Assembly (NCBI RefSeq): GCF_947241125.1
Contig: NZ_OX365700.1
Location: 3,318,001-3,382,000, forward strand
Source: Nitrospira tepida
GTDB lineage: Bacteria > Nitrospirota > Nitrospiria > Nitrospirales > Nitrospiraceae
Length of the DNA: 64,000 nucleotides
Reading direction: 5' to 3'
Positions within the stretch are counted from its first letter, which is position 1. Every line of letters begins with the position of its first letter. The notes under the pieces were generated by a model, which saw only the letters and a program-made list of their open reading frames with translations, was not told the DNA's origin and ran no database searches. Positions 51,419 through 60,791 of this stretch are shown here, piece by piece. Position numbers and translations under genes: made by a program.

Positions 51419-53470
51419 TCACACGATCAGCGACACGATCAACAAGGCCACGATGTTGATCACCTTGATCATCGGGTTGATGGCCGGACCGGCCGTGTCC
51501 TTGTAGGGATCGCCGACCGTATCGCCGGTGACGGCCGCCTTGTGGGTTTCCGTGCCCTTCTTGCCCTGCTCCTCGATGTACTTCTTGGCATTGTCCCAGG
51601 CGCCGCCGCCGCTGGTCATCGAGATCGCCACGAAAAGGCCAGTCACGATGCTCCCGACCAGGACGCCGCCCAAGGCCTGCGGGCCCAGGATGACCCCGAC
51701 CAGGATCGGCGAGGCCACCGGAATAATGCCCGGCACCATCATCTTCTTGATGGCCGCCTGCGTCACGATGTCCACGCAGGTGCCGTATTCCGGCTTGCCC
51801 GTGCCCTCCATGATCCCCTTGATCGTCCGGAACTGCCGGCGCACCTCTTCGACCACGAGGCCCGCGGCCTGCCCCACGGCCTTCATGCAGAGCGAGCCGA
51901 AGATGAAGGGCAGCATCCCGCCCAGGAACAGCCCGACCAGCACGGAGGGGTTGGAAAGATCGAAGCTGCTGGCGGCGCTGCCTTTTTCCACCTCGCGCGC
52001 ATATTCGGCGAACAGGACGACGGCGGCCAAGCCAGCCGAGCCGATCGCATACCCTTTGGTCACGGCTTTGGTCGTGTTGCCGACCGCGTCCAGCGGATCG
52101 GTGATGTTGCGAACTTCGCTGCCGAGATGCGCCATCTCGGCAATACCCCCCGCATTGTCCGTGATCGGCCCGAAGGCGTCGATCGCCACCACGATGCCGG
52201 CCATCGAGAGCATCGAGACTGCCGCCACGGCGACCCCATAGAGCCCGCCGCCCTCCGCCCCGCCGCAGATCCAGAAGCTCAGCAGAATGGCCGCGCCGAT
52301 CACCACCACCGGCCAGGCGGTCGCCTGCATCCCCACCGCCAGCCCGGCGATGATGTTCGTCGCGTGGCCGGTTTCGCTGGCCTTGGCGATGTCCTTCACC
52401 GGCGCAAAACTCTTCGACGTGTAGTAGTCGGTAATGAACACCATCGCGAGGGTCACGACCAGACCGAGCAGGGCCGCGATATAGTAGCTGACGCCGCTCA
52501 CGCCGCCCACCCCGTCCATGATCGCGTTGGTGATGGGAAAGAAGGCCACCGCCGCGATTCCGCCCGCCACGAAGAGGCCCTTGTACAGGGCCGGCATGAT
52601 CTCGCCGCCGGGGCTGACCTTCACGAACAGAATCCCGATGATCGTCGCAAAGATGGTCACGGCTCCCAGCGCGAGGGGATAGAGGATCGGTTGAGTCTGC
52701 CCCTTGAACAGGGTATAGGCCAGCACCATGGCCGCCACCGTCGTGACCGCATAGGTTTCAAACAGATCCGCCGCCATGCCGGCGCAATCGCCGACGTTGT
52801 CGCCCACGTTGTCCGCGATCACCGCCGGATTGCGGGGGTCGTCTTCGGGAATACCCGCCTCGACCTTCCCGACGAGGTCGGCGCCCACGTCCGCCGCCTT
52901 GGTATAGATGCCGCCGCCGACCCGGGCGAACACCGAGATCAAGCTCCCGCCGAATCCCAAACTGAGCAGGGCATGAATCGCCTTCTCCTGTCCGGCAAGG
53001 GACTGGGCGAGCGTGTAGAAGGCCGTGATCGCCAGCAGGCCGAGCCCGATCAGGAGCAACCCGGTTACGGCTCCGCCGCGGAAGGCCACGGTCAGGGCGG
53101 CATTCATGCCCTCGTGCGCGGCCTGGGCCGTCCGGACGTTGGCGCGGACCGCGATGATCATGCCGACATAGCCCGCGATGGCCGAGGCACCCGCTCCCAC
53201 CAGGAACCCGATGGCGGTCAGCAGCCCGAACTTCTCGGATACGAAACCGGCGGTCCAGAGGACCACAAAGAGCCCCGCCGCCACGATGCCGACGGTGCGA
53301 TACTGCCGGTTCAGGTAAGCCCCGGCCCCTTCCTGAATGGCCTTGGCGATGTCCTGCATCTTCTGATTGCCCGCATTCAGCTTGAAGACCCACATGGCCA
53401 AATAGAGCCCGTAGGCGATACCGGCCGCCGCCGCCACCAGCGCAAACGTCACAATCGCTGAATCACTCAC
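51419..53470 (-). CDS. hppA: K+-independent membrane-bound H+-pyrophosphatase
   Basis: A 683-aa integral membrane pyrophosphatase (about 16 helices) coupling PPi hydrolysis to proton transport. PPi-site motifs: [40 protein letters not shown] and DNAGGIAEM. The selector region reads [17 protein letters not shown]: Lys after GNTT marks the K+-independent type (K+-dependent enzymes have Ala there). C-terminal [20 protein letters not shown] is intact. The start is a GTG preceded by AGGAGG. Pup is 152 nt downstream. Confidence 0.95.
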   Translation of the reverse strand: MSDSAIVTFALVAAAAGIAYGLYLAMWVFKLNAGNQKMQDIAKAIQEGAGAYLNRQYRTVGIVAAGLFVVLWTAGFVSEKFGLLTAIGFLVGAGASAIAGYVGMIIAVRANVRTAQAAHEGMNAALTVAFRGGAVTGLLLIGLGLLAITAFYTLAQSLAGQEKAIHALLSLGFGGSLISVFARVGGGIYTKAADVGADLVGKVEAGIPEDDPRNPAVIADNVGDNVGDCAGMAADLFETYAVTTVAAMVLAYTLFKGQTQPILYPLALGAVTIFATIIGILFVKVSPGGEIMPALYKGLFVAGGIAAVAFFPITNAIMDGVGGVSGVSYYIAALLGLVVTLAMVFITDYYTSKSFAPVKDIAKASETGHATNIIAGLAVGMQATAWPVVVIGAAILLSFWICGGAEGGGLYGVAVAAVSMLSMAGIVVAIDAFGPITDNAGGIAEMAHLGSEVRNITDPLDAVGNTTKAVTKGYAIGSAGLAAVVLFAEYAREVEKGSAASSFDLSNPSVLVGLFLGGMLPFIFGSLCMKAVGQAAGLVVEEVRRQFRTIKGIMEGTGKPEYGTCVDIVTQAAIKKMMVPGIIPVASPILVGVILGPQALGGVLVGSIVTGLFVAISMTSGGGAWDNAKKYIEEQGKKGTETHKAAVTGDTVGDPYKDTAGPAINPMIKVINIVALLIVSLIV

Positions 53471-53752
53471 TGTCTTGTCCTCCTGCCATGGGTGAGACGC
53501 TCCGTCTGTTCATGCCGCTCCCTGTGCCTTCAGCCCATCGACAGAACGTTGCAACAGGAGTCTGCGAAGGGACAACCGCGGATGGAGCGGGTTGGATCTG
53601 CGCGGATAACTACGTGAGAAATCGGGCCATTTTATATGGACGGCTTTCAGGGATCAAGCCGAAAGGTGGGGGCTGAGCCCTCAGGTGACCTCTGCCCTCC
53701 CTGCGGGGCCGTGCCATAGCAAACGGAAAGCCCGTTAGAGAACGGAACACCC

Positions 53753-56700
53753 TCATGTGCGGTGCGCAGGGGGCGTCAGATCGGCGAGGATACGAGCAAT
53801 ATCGCTCACGCGTTTCACGCATGAGTATGCCCACCAGCCATAGGTCCCGTCGGCATTCACCGCCGCGACCCACCGCTCGGCCGCAGCCCGTTTCACCTCT
53901 TCGAGCGGGTCGTATCCCTTGGTTTCCAGGATCACGTGACATGGGGACTCGGCCTTCAGTCGAATAATGAAATCCGGCACATAGTCGTGCATCTGGCCGT
54001 TGTGCAGATAGGGAATCGCGAACCCGAGTCCTGCATTCTTCGCAAAGGCCTCGACCGCGGGATGCCGGTCGAGATGATAAGCCGCCGACTGCTCCCACTG
54101 TTTGGTATCCGCCACGACATAATTGAGATGGCTCTTTACCACTTCACGCACATCACGACTCGTCCAGAAATCCACGTCAGCCGTCGATCCAGGGCCGCGG
54201 CGGGACTCATAGCGCGGCACTTCAGGCGCTTCGCCGGCCCGTGTATCTCCATGGATATTCGGAAGCAACCGTTCAATCGCCCAACCGTAGTAGGGAGAGA
54301 GGATGACATCCTTCTTCGATGTCGGCGGAGGAGCCTGGACCTTTTCATCCACGAACCGCCTCACGATGGCAACGAATTGGGGAAATAATCGGTGGGCTGG
54401 CACCGTACAGATGCTCTGCGAAGCGTAGTCCCTGGTCAGAGCGGAGGCGAGATCGAACACGACTTCCTGCAAGCGAAGCTTCGCTCTCAACTCCTCCAAC
54501 GAGACCGTTTCTCTGCGGCCTGGACCGGCAAGAGTCAACTTTCCTTGCAGCGTGCTATGGAGTCCTTTGACTTCGACCTCTGGTGGTATCCGCCCAGGTT
54601 CCAAAACGAGTGGAGGAACAGTGGCCCAATCCACGGCCACTTTGTTGCGAATCGCTTGCGTATAGCCCTCCACGCGAGGAAATTGAATCTCGAATTGTGC
54701 TTTGGCGGGAAGGGCATGGACGTGGTATCGCTTGACGCGAGGTTGCGGCTGTCCCTGGGTATTCGCTTTAAACGGGATCACCTCAAAGGGAACGCCGAAC
54801 ACCTTTGCCACTTCTTCTGTGAGTCTCCCGTCCGGACCAACTTCATAGGTCGCGCGGCGCAGCCCGCGACCGACCACCTGCTCGCAGAGCAACTGAGACA
54901 TGAACGGACGAAGCCCGATGATATGGGTCACGGTGTTGCAGTCCCATCCTTCCGTGAGCATGCCCACGCTGACAATGCACCGCACATCCCGCCCGGGCGG
55001 ATGGTCCGGACGCCCAAGCTTGTCGGCCAGTTCCTTGAAACCTTCCGGATAGAGCGGTCGGCCGACACGATCCGCCGGCCAAGCCATCTTTCCCACGGTA
55101 TCGAGCGTGAATCGCATCCAGCGAACCTCATCATTCTTGGCCTCGCCGGAATCCGACTCATGGACCACTTTGGAATCGACCCGGATCGTATTCTGCCGAC
55201 CGTTGTTCTTGAACCCTTCGATCTTCACGGGAGGAATCCCCGTCGGGGCCTTATCTTCCGCCAACCATTCATAGAGCACCTTGGCAATCTGCGTGTTCTT
55301 GCAGACAAGAATGAAGACCGGCGGCCGGGGATCATCGCGATGAGCCACCCAGCTTTCTCGTTCCTTGTCCCAGAGGCTGCCCAGCATCGCGATCGGATGG
55401 TTGGCGTACTTCAGGATCGCTTCAGGTTTCGGATTTGCCTTCTTCCCTCCGCGCTCAGCCGGGGTCAGTTGAGGAAGAATCCAATGCCAGATATTGAAGT
55501 ACCCGGGAATCTCCTTCCCGGTCGTATCGCGCACCGCAAGCTGAGGGATTTTCACCAAGCCCGACTCAATCGCGTCGATTAACCCGAAGTCGCTTACCAC
55601 CCACGGAAAAGGCCGATTCGTGTCCTGACCGACGCGACCGAGGAAATAGGGCGTGGCGGACAGATCGAGACAAAAGTTGATGCCGCGCAGTTTCTGAACA
55701 CGATCCAGCCCGTCAATCCAGACCGTCGCCTCTTTGAAAAAGTCCTCGGCCTCTTCCTCCTCGCCAAAGAGATCGTCCTCGCCTTCCTCGCGCTCCTCAC
55801 GCACGATTCGATAGGCGTGGTGGGCTTCATCGTTCATCACGAGGATGTTCTGCTTCCCTCCCACTTCTCGTCCAAGAATGCGGTTGACGAGCGCCGTATC
55901 ACTTTCCACATGCCTCGTTGATTCCACCGTGACCTTCTTCAGCGTGCCGTCCTTCTCGCGCTCCTCGCCCAGTACCGTCAACAGCCCGGCGTCCACTTGC
56001 CGTTCGAAATCCTCCAAGGTGAGATATCGAGTGCCACGTGCCGTCGTCGTCTTGGCACTGATGGTAATGGTCTCCTTCGCCCGCACTTCGACCCCGGCTT
56101 TGGTCACGCGCGCGCCGACACCGCCGGTTTGGATGGCCTGGGGCTCGAACACATGCCAGTTCGTGATCAGCACTCGGCCTTGTGTGAGCAACGGCATCAG
56201 GTGGGACGGAACCAGATCGCGCGTGCGGTACAGGCTCGCTTCCCCTGCGTCAGGGTCCAATTCCCGAAGGCGGTTCTTGATCGTCACATTCGGACAGACA
56301 ATCAGGACGACATCGGAAAACCGCGCATCGCTTCGGTCGTTGACCTTATTGAGTATGCTCCAGGCGGCCAGCATGCCCATCACCGTGGTCTTGCCCGAGC
56401 CGGTGGCCATCTTGCAGGCATAGCGGAGAAATCCGGCGAAACCGTCCTTCCGCTTGTCCTCGCTGACCTCCTCCTGGGGGACATCGATCCCCTGCCGAAA
56501 GTCGGCCCTCGCCTCCGTGAGGAAGATGATCGTTTCCGCCGCATCGAGCTGTGCAAAGAAGAGTCGCTGCGCCCGCCCGTCCCGTCGCCACCACTGCAAC
56601 AACTCCAGCGTCGTTCTCGTCACGCCCGGATAGCCCTCAAGGCGCCACCTCTTGATCTGGGCGCGAATGTGGTTGACGAGTGTCAGTTCGATGGCCGTGC

Positions 56701-56875
56701 CGACCACTCGACCGGCTTCCGTGTCCGGCTTGGCCTTGGGATCGCGATAGAAATACATCGCCGGCCGGCGCCCCGTCCGCCGTTCCGGGGTCTCGCCTTC
56801 CACGATGTGCCAATGCTCGGTGGGTTCATCGAAGGGGGAGTTCAGAATCGGCTCGGGGACTTCGTAGCCGCTCAT
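53753..56875 (-). CDS. Type III restriction enzyme Res-like helicase-nuclease
   Basis: A 1040-aa superfamily-2 helicase with nuclease end. Walker A is MATGSGKTTVMG (157-164 core), the DEAH-type box is MNDEAHHAYR, and motif III-like LDLSATPYF follows; the C-terminal helicase part has VSVGMLTEGWDCNTVTHI and QVVGRGLRR. Near residue 970 a PD-(D/E)xK site is visible: VPDFIIRLKAESPCHVILETK. This matches Res subunits that cleave after DNA translocation. Start at 56875, 10 nt after the PIN toxin gene. Partner methylase is at 57552-60302. Confidence 0.92.
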   Translation of the reverse strand: MSGYEVPEPILNSPFDEPTEHWHIVEGETPERRTGRRPAMYFYRDPKAKPDTEAGRVVGTAIELTLVNHIRAQIKRWRLEGYPGVTRTTLELLQWWRRDGRAQRLFFAQLDAAETIIFLTEARADFRQGIDVPQEEVSEDKRKDGFAGFLRYACKMATGSGKTTVMGMLAAWSILNKVNDRSDARFSDVVLIVCPNVTIKNRLRELDPDAGEASLYRTRDLVPSHLMPLLTQGRVLITNWHVFEPQAIQTGGVGARVTKAGVEVRAKETITISAKTTTARGTRYLTLEDFERQVDAGLLTVLGEEREKDGTLKKVTVESTRHVESDTALVNRILGREVGGKQNILVMNDEAHHAYRIVREEREEGEDDLFGEEEEAEDFFKEATVWIDGLDRVQKLRGINFCLDLSATPYFLGRVGQDTNRPFPWVVSDFGLIDAIESGLVKIPQLAVRDTTGKEIPGYFNIWHWILPQLTPAERGGKKANPKPEAILKYANHPIAMLGSLWDKERESWVAHRDDPRPPVFILVCKNTQIAKVLYEWLAEDKAPTGIPPVKIEGFKNNGRQNTIRVDSKVVHESDSGEAKNDEVRWMRFTLDTVGKMAWPADRVGRPLYPEGFKELADKLGRPDHPPGRDVRCIVSVGMLTEGWDCNTVTHIIGLRPFMSQLLCEQVVGRGLRRATYEVGPDGRLTEEVAKVFGVPFEVIPFKANTQGQPQPRVKRYHVHALPAKAQFEIQFPRVEGYTQAIRNKVAVDWATVPPLVLEPGRIPPEVEVKGLHSTLQGKLTLAGPGRRETVSLEELRAKLRLQEVVFDLASALTRDYASQSICTVPAHRLFPQFVAIVRRFVDEKVQAPPPTSKKDVILSPYYGWAIERLLPNIHGDTRAGEAPEVPRYESRRGPGSTADVDFWTSRDVREVVKSHLNYVVADTKQWEQSAAYHLDRHPAVEAFAKNAGLGFAIPYLHNGQMHDYVPDFIIRLKAESPCHVILETKGYDPLEEVKRAAAERWVAAVNADGTYGWWAYSCVKRVSDIARILADLTPPAHRT

Positions 56876-56885
56876 CGGATGACGG

Positions 56886-57287
56886 TTAGGCCTGCAATAC
56901 CGCCTGAGGGGTCTTTCTTCCACGTTCCGTACGATCGAAATCCGAATCGAAACTCACGAGAACGAGATTATGCTTCTCGGCAGCCACATACTGATAGGCA
57001 TCGTCGAAATCCAGCCTGAACTGTTGCATCACGTCCACAAGAGCGTGCGTGTTTTCCGGCGCGAGATGGACCAAGGACACGGCACCTTCCAGAAGGGCAT
57101 CCTGCGTGAAATTCAGCAAGAGGCCGCTCTTATTCAGCCTTGTCAAAACCAGCCCGATCGAGTGGAAGGAAAAGTCGGTGAGAAACAGTCTGCCGGTTTC
57201 GGTTGAATCGAAAAACCGACGAACTTCCTCAAATCGTTCCTGCTCAAGGAGACGCTCCAACCAGACATTCGTGTCGACCAAATACAT
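56886..57287 (-). CDS. PIN-domain toxin (VapC-like)
   Basis: A 133-aa PIN-domain ribonuclease. Acidic active-site residues appear as D5 (MYLVDTNVWLE), E-rich middle region, D in FDDAYQYVAAEKH and D in VSFDSDFDR. Typical VapC length. The ATG at 57287 lies 2 nt after the antitoxin stop, with a GGGGGATTGAGG stretch as ribosome site. Together with the DUF2281-like antitoxin it is inserted between mod and res of a restriction system. Confidence 0.88.
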   Translation of the reverse strand: MYLVDTNVWLERLLEQERFEEVRRFFDSTETGRLFLTDFSFHSIGLVLTRLNKSGLLLNFTQDALLEGAVSLVHLAPENTHALVDVMQQFRLDFDDAYQYVAAEKHNLVLVSFDSDFDRTERGRKTPQAVLQA

Positions 57288-57289
57288 CC

Positions 57290-57496
57290 TCAATCCCCCC
57301 GCCATTCGAGCGCTTTCTTTTGAAGCTCGAGTGAGGTGTATTGGCCACGGAATTCTTTGAGCCCGCCAGCCCAGGTCTGCGCCAAATACTTCTTCCTGCC
57401 CTTGACACGCTTCTCCAACAAGTATTGTGCGAATTCTCGAACCTCTTCTTGCATATCAGGCGGAAGCTCTCGCACAAGTTCTTCTAAAGTCTTCAT
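57290..57496 (-). CDS. DUF2281-like antitoxin (VapB-type)
   Basis: A 68-aa protein: MKTLEELVRELPPDMQEEVR, then EFAQYLLEKRVKGRKKYLAQ and a Trp-rich end (TWAGGLKEFRGQYTSLELQ). The N-terminal pattern is typical of DUF2281 proteins, common antitoxins of PIN toxins. GGAGGG precedes the ATG at 57496; a GTG at 57547 is unlikely. Antitoxin-first order. Confidence 0.85.
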   Translation of the reverse strand: MKTLEELVRELPPDMQEEVREFAQYLLEKRVKGRKKYLAQTWAGGLKEFRGQYTSLELQKKALEWRGD

Positions 57497-57551
57497 CGTT
57501 TCCCTCCAATACACAACGACAGGCCGGATGAGGTTTTTCTGTACCACTACT

Positions 57552-60302
57552 CTACGCCAGCTTCTTCACCACCAGCAATTCATTGCCGCGATCGTCGATC
57601 ACCTTGACGGCGATCTGCCTGTGCTCGCCGGCCTCAAACGGCGCGCTGGTCGTCCCGGAGAGATGATCCCACACGTGTTCTTCATATTCGCCCTTGAGGG
57701 CCTTTTTCAGGTTGTCCCAGGCACTGGTGCGAGGGAAGAAGGCTTGGGAGACGTGAAAGCAGAGGTCGTTGTAGTCCGTGTCCAGGAACCAGGCCGGCAC
57801 ATCGGCTCCGGGTTTATGATCGACCTCCATCGTGACGGGATCGAACACGTCCAAACCAAGCAGCTCGACTTGGTATTGCACAGCCTCGCCCTTGCGGGGT
57901 GAGGGGCTCTTGAGCTTCTTGACTTGGACTTCCGGCTGGCCGCAGACGCTGAAGATTTGGCTCGACCTCATGTTCTTGAGCAGATCGCCCATCATCAAAT
58001 CCGGCGTCGCCTGCACATAGGTGGCGGGAACACCCATCACGTCGGCACATTTCTCCACCAACGTTCTCGCATTCGGTTGAATGGCAAAGCCGGCCACGTA
58101 GAGGTGCGTGTAACTCTTGGCATGGGCCTCCCGCGCCGCTTCATAGACCAGCTTCTCGCTCACCGCGCCGTTCTCTGGTCCAAAGACAAAAGCCACCGGC
58201 CTATCCTGACCATTCGCTACGAGGGCTTCTGCTGACAGTGAAAGGGTCTTGGCCGGAGGCCTGATGTTCTTCAACGTGACAGTTTTGTTCCCTTCGAGCC
58301 GGAGCACCGGGCTCTTGCGCAACACTTCGAGCATGCGATCCACAAAGGAACCGTAGGCCTCGGTTGAAACAGTCCCGGAATCCTCAACACCGTCCCCTTC
58401 CCAATCCACCGGCGTCGGGATCGTGGCTTCAAAGCAGAACGGCCCGCTCACGCGGGTGATGCCGTTTTCAACCTCCGGGCGGTCCACCAGCACTTCCTCC
58501 TGTGGCGGCTCATTGTTCGCGATGGACTTGAGCGTGATGTGCGGAACGATGCCACCGACCTCTTCGCCCTTTTTGTTCTGTTTCCGTTTGTAGACGAATC
58601 CGCCGGCCGGACCGCGTGATTGGTCTTTCAACTCGTACCAGGGAAACGTGGCGGTCAGCAGCCGCTGGCGGGCCAGGGCGAGCGGCACGCGGCTCGTATC
58701 AATCGTGATCCAGCGCCGGCCCCATTGCTCGGCAACGTAAGCCGTGGTGCCGCTGCCGCAGGTCGGGTCCAGCACCAGATCGCCTGGGTCGGTGGTCATG
58801 AGGAGGCAGCGCTGGAGAACTCGCGTAGCGGTTTGGACCGCGTATATGCGTGGCTCAGAATATTGCCCCGTAATAGTGTCAGTCCAATTGGCGGTCAAGG
58901 GCTGGTAAGGAAAGTCGTTGAGATACCGAACATATCTGAGAGAGTTTTGACTTACATAGATGCGCCCAGCTTCAGCTATACGTCTCATTCCTCCTGGAGA
59001 AGTCGTCCAAAACCTTGAACCAGGCACATAGGATTTCCCTTCATACTCAAAAGGGGTCTTGCCCTCGCTGTAGAAATGGCTGCTTGTGAGATCGCTCACC
59101 GAAAATAGTTTCGCATCTCTGGGGAGAGAACCGACAGCTTCATCTTTAGATACACGGCGACGAGATCCATCCGCCAACTCGACATAGGAATAAAAGCTAA
59201 GATCGCTGTCCGACCCTTTTTCTCCATAAAGCTGACGATACTTTATCTTGCTCAAGTCACGACAGTACCAGATGAGATAGTCAGCGTTTTGAGCGACTAA
59301 GCCAGATGTCAGAGCCGAGGTTTTTCGAAACGATATGAGTCCAGCATGACTGTCTGCCCCGAACACCTCATCCATCACCTCCCGCACATGGTGCAGGTTC
59401 TCGTCGCTGATCTGGACGAAGATGCTGCCGCTGGGGGTCAAGAGATCATGCGCCAAGAGCAGCCGGTCGCGCAGATAGGTCAGGTACGAGTGCAGGCCCA
59501 GTTCCCAGGTGTCCCGATAGGCCTGGACCATCTCCGGCTCGCGGGTCATGTCTTCGTCGTCGTTGTGGCTGACATCGCGCTTGCGGACGAAGGGCTGGAA
59601 GTTGCTCCCGAACTTCACGCCGTAGGGAGGGTCCATGTAGATCATCTGGACCTGGCCGCCGAGCCCTTCGTAATGCAGCAGCGAGTTCATCACGACGAGC
59701 GAATCGCCCAGGACCATCCGGTTCGTCCAGTTATCCTGATACTCGTAGGCCTTGAGCACCTGATCCGTGATCGAATGCTGCGGATCGCCGAACAGGTCGT
59801 ACATCGTTTGCTGCTGGTCTCGCTTGTGCCCGGCCAGTGTCTCGATGACGGCTTTGGTGGACAGCCGCTCGTGAATGAAGAGCGGTAAGGTCGGCACGTC
59901 GAACGACAGTCGCTCGGCTTTGCCGGCCCAGTTTAAGAACGGCTTGCTGAGTGTTTTGAGTTCGCGCAGCGCCTCTTCGGCCTGACGCAGGGCCTTGGCG
60001 ACTTCACCCTCGCCCCCGCCCTCTCCGATCGAGGGAGAGGGGATGGATGCAACGCGTAACTCGGCGATGTGCCGCTCAAGCCTTGCGATCAAGGCCTCGC
60101 CCTGTTCCCGCGCCGGATTCGTGGCATCCCAATCGAGGGCCGGCGACAGCGAGGAGTCGTACCGGTAGGTCTTGGGCGCTTGCTTCTTCTTGAACTGCGC
60201 CTGCGTGCCGACGTCCGGCCGCAGGAGCCCCTTGGCGTCAGGGTGCTGATAGGGCGCCGCTGTTTTCTTTCCGGCGGGCTTGCGTGGGGATGCTTTCGCC
60301 AT
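57552..60302 (-). CDS. Type III-like site-specific DNA methyltransferase Mod
   Basis: A 916-aa beta-class N6-adenine (or N4-cytosine) methyltransferase. The catalytic motif IV (MIYMDPPYGVKFGS, ~residues 223-236) comes before the AdoMet motif I (LVLDPTCGSGTTAYVAEQWG), the beta-class order of type III Mod proteins. The middle part holds the target-recognition region. N-terminal ~110 residues are charged. Two short Ser/Pro/Glu/Gly stretches (PSPSIGEGGGEGE near residue 90; SPSPRKGE near residue 803) coincide with palindromic DNA repeats and look like translated insertions. It precedes the TA pair and res in one transcript. Confidence 0.92.
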   Translation of the reverse strand: MAKASPRKPAGKKTAAPYQHPDAKGLLRPDVGTQAQFKKKQAPKTYRYDSSLSPALDWDATNPAREQGEALIARLERHIAELRVASIPSPSIGEGGGEGEVAKALRQAEEALRELKTLSKPFLNWAGKAERLSFDVPTLPLFIHERLSTKAVIETLAGHKRDQQQTMYDLFGDPQHSITDQVLKAYEYQDNWTNRMVLGDSLVVMNSLLHYEGLGGQVQMIYMDPPYGVKFGSNFQPFVRKRDVSHNDDEDMTREPEMVQAYRDTWELGLHSYLTYLRDRLLLAHDLLTPSGSIFVQISDENLHHVREVMDEVFGADSHAGLISFRKTSALTSGLVAQNADYLIWYCRDLSKIKYRQLYGEKGSDSDLSFYSYVELADGSRRRVSKDEAVGSLPRDAKLFSVSDLTSSHFYSEGKTPFEYEGKSYVPGSRFWTTSPGGMRRIAEAGRIYVSQNSLRYVRYLNDFPYQPLTANWTDTITGQYSEPRIYAVQTATRVLQRCLLMTTDPGDLVLDPTCGSGTTAYVAEQWGRRWITIDTSRVPLALARQRLLTATFPWYELKDQSRGPAGGFVYKRKQNKKGEEVGGIVPHITLKSIANNEPPQEEVLVDRPEVENGITRVSGPFCFEATIPTPVDWEGDGVEDSGTVSTEAYGSFVDRMLEVLRKSPVLRLEGNKTVTLKNIRPPAKTLSLSAEALVANGQDRPVAFVFGPENGAVSEKLVYEAAREAHAKSYTHLYVAGFAIQPNARTLVEKCADVMGVPATYVQATPDLMMGDLLKNMRSSQIFSVCGQPEVQVKKLKSPSPRKGEAVQYQVELLGLDVFDPVTMEVDHKPGADVPAWFLDTDYNDLCFHVSQAFFPRTSAWDNLKKALKGEYEEHVWDHLSGTTSAPFEAGEHRQIAVKVIDDRGNELLVVKKLA
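57884..57906. repeat. Palindromic C/T-G/A repeat inside mod (3' part)
   Basis: CCTCGCCC TTG CGGGGTGAGGGG forms a GC-rich near-palindrome and is read in frame as SPSPRKGE. Same style as the intergenic repeats near 10977-10996 and 29062-29088. Confidence 0.5.
60005..60042. repeat. Palindromic C/T-G/A repeat inside mod (5' part)
   Basis: CACCCTCGCCCCCG followed by CCCTCTCC-GATC-GAGGGAGAGGG; read in frame on the minus strand as PSPSIGEGGGEGE. The arm CCCTCTCC..GATC matches the intergenic copy at 29061-29072. Confidence 0.55.
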
Positions 60303-60481
60303 CGAACCGGCTCCAACTTAGTGGAAACACGTGTCGGCGGCAAAGTAAAGCAGAACCGGTTCAAAAGGTCCAGCCCTGTCTTGTCTCCCGGGCTTGCGGC
60401 GCAGGGAACGGGATCGCGGGCCGGGTTTGCGCCGATGAAAGACGGTTTGTTATAGTCCGCGGATCACGGAGGGAGGACCCG

Positions 60482-60736
60482 ATGGGAATGGCGCCGGAGT
60501 ATATCGTGGTGGAAGGGCAGGAGTTCAGCAAGGCCAAACTGACCCTGGACAGCCACGTCTACAAGAACTGCACGCTCGACGATTGCGACATCTACTACTG
60601 CGGCGGCGCCTATGAGCTGATCGACACGCGCGTGACCAATTGCCGCCTGATCCTGAATCACCCCGCCAAGGGCATGTACGCGGCCATTCAGATCTTTAAG
60701 ATGAAATCCCCCGGCTCGACGATCATTGCCGATTGA
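60482..60736 (+). CDS. Small hypothetical protein, pentapeptide-like beta pattern
   Basis: An 84-aa protein: EYIVVEGQEFSKAKLTLDSH, YKNCTLDDCDIYYCGGAYEL, DTRVTNCRLILNHPAKG. The regular spacing of small/hydrophobic residues (NCTLDDCDIYYCG, TNCRLIL) suggests a short right-handed beta-helix, but it is not a canonical pentapeptide repeat. GGAGGGAGG precedes the ATG. Flanked by mod (divergent) and a convergent cytochrome gene. Confidence 0.7.
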   Translation: MGMAPEYIVVEGQEFSKAKLTLDSHVYKNCTLDDCDIYYCGGAYELIDTRVTNCRLILNHPAKGMYAAIQIFKMKSPGSTIIAD

Positions 60737-60791
60737 CGCCCAGCCGTCCGCCCGTCCTGACTCACCGTTTCTTCATCCGCGGCGAACGCCG

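Noticed and set aside
51542-53461. 639-codon plus-strand ORF opposite hppA
   Set aside because: Composition (Arg/His/Gln/Asp-rich) is typical of an antisense reading; hppA motifs on the other strand are intact.
53471-53752. Small plus-strand ORF (53488-53676) between hppA and res
   Set aside because: No ribosome site or motif; the gap more likely holds the hppA promoter and leader.
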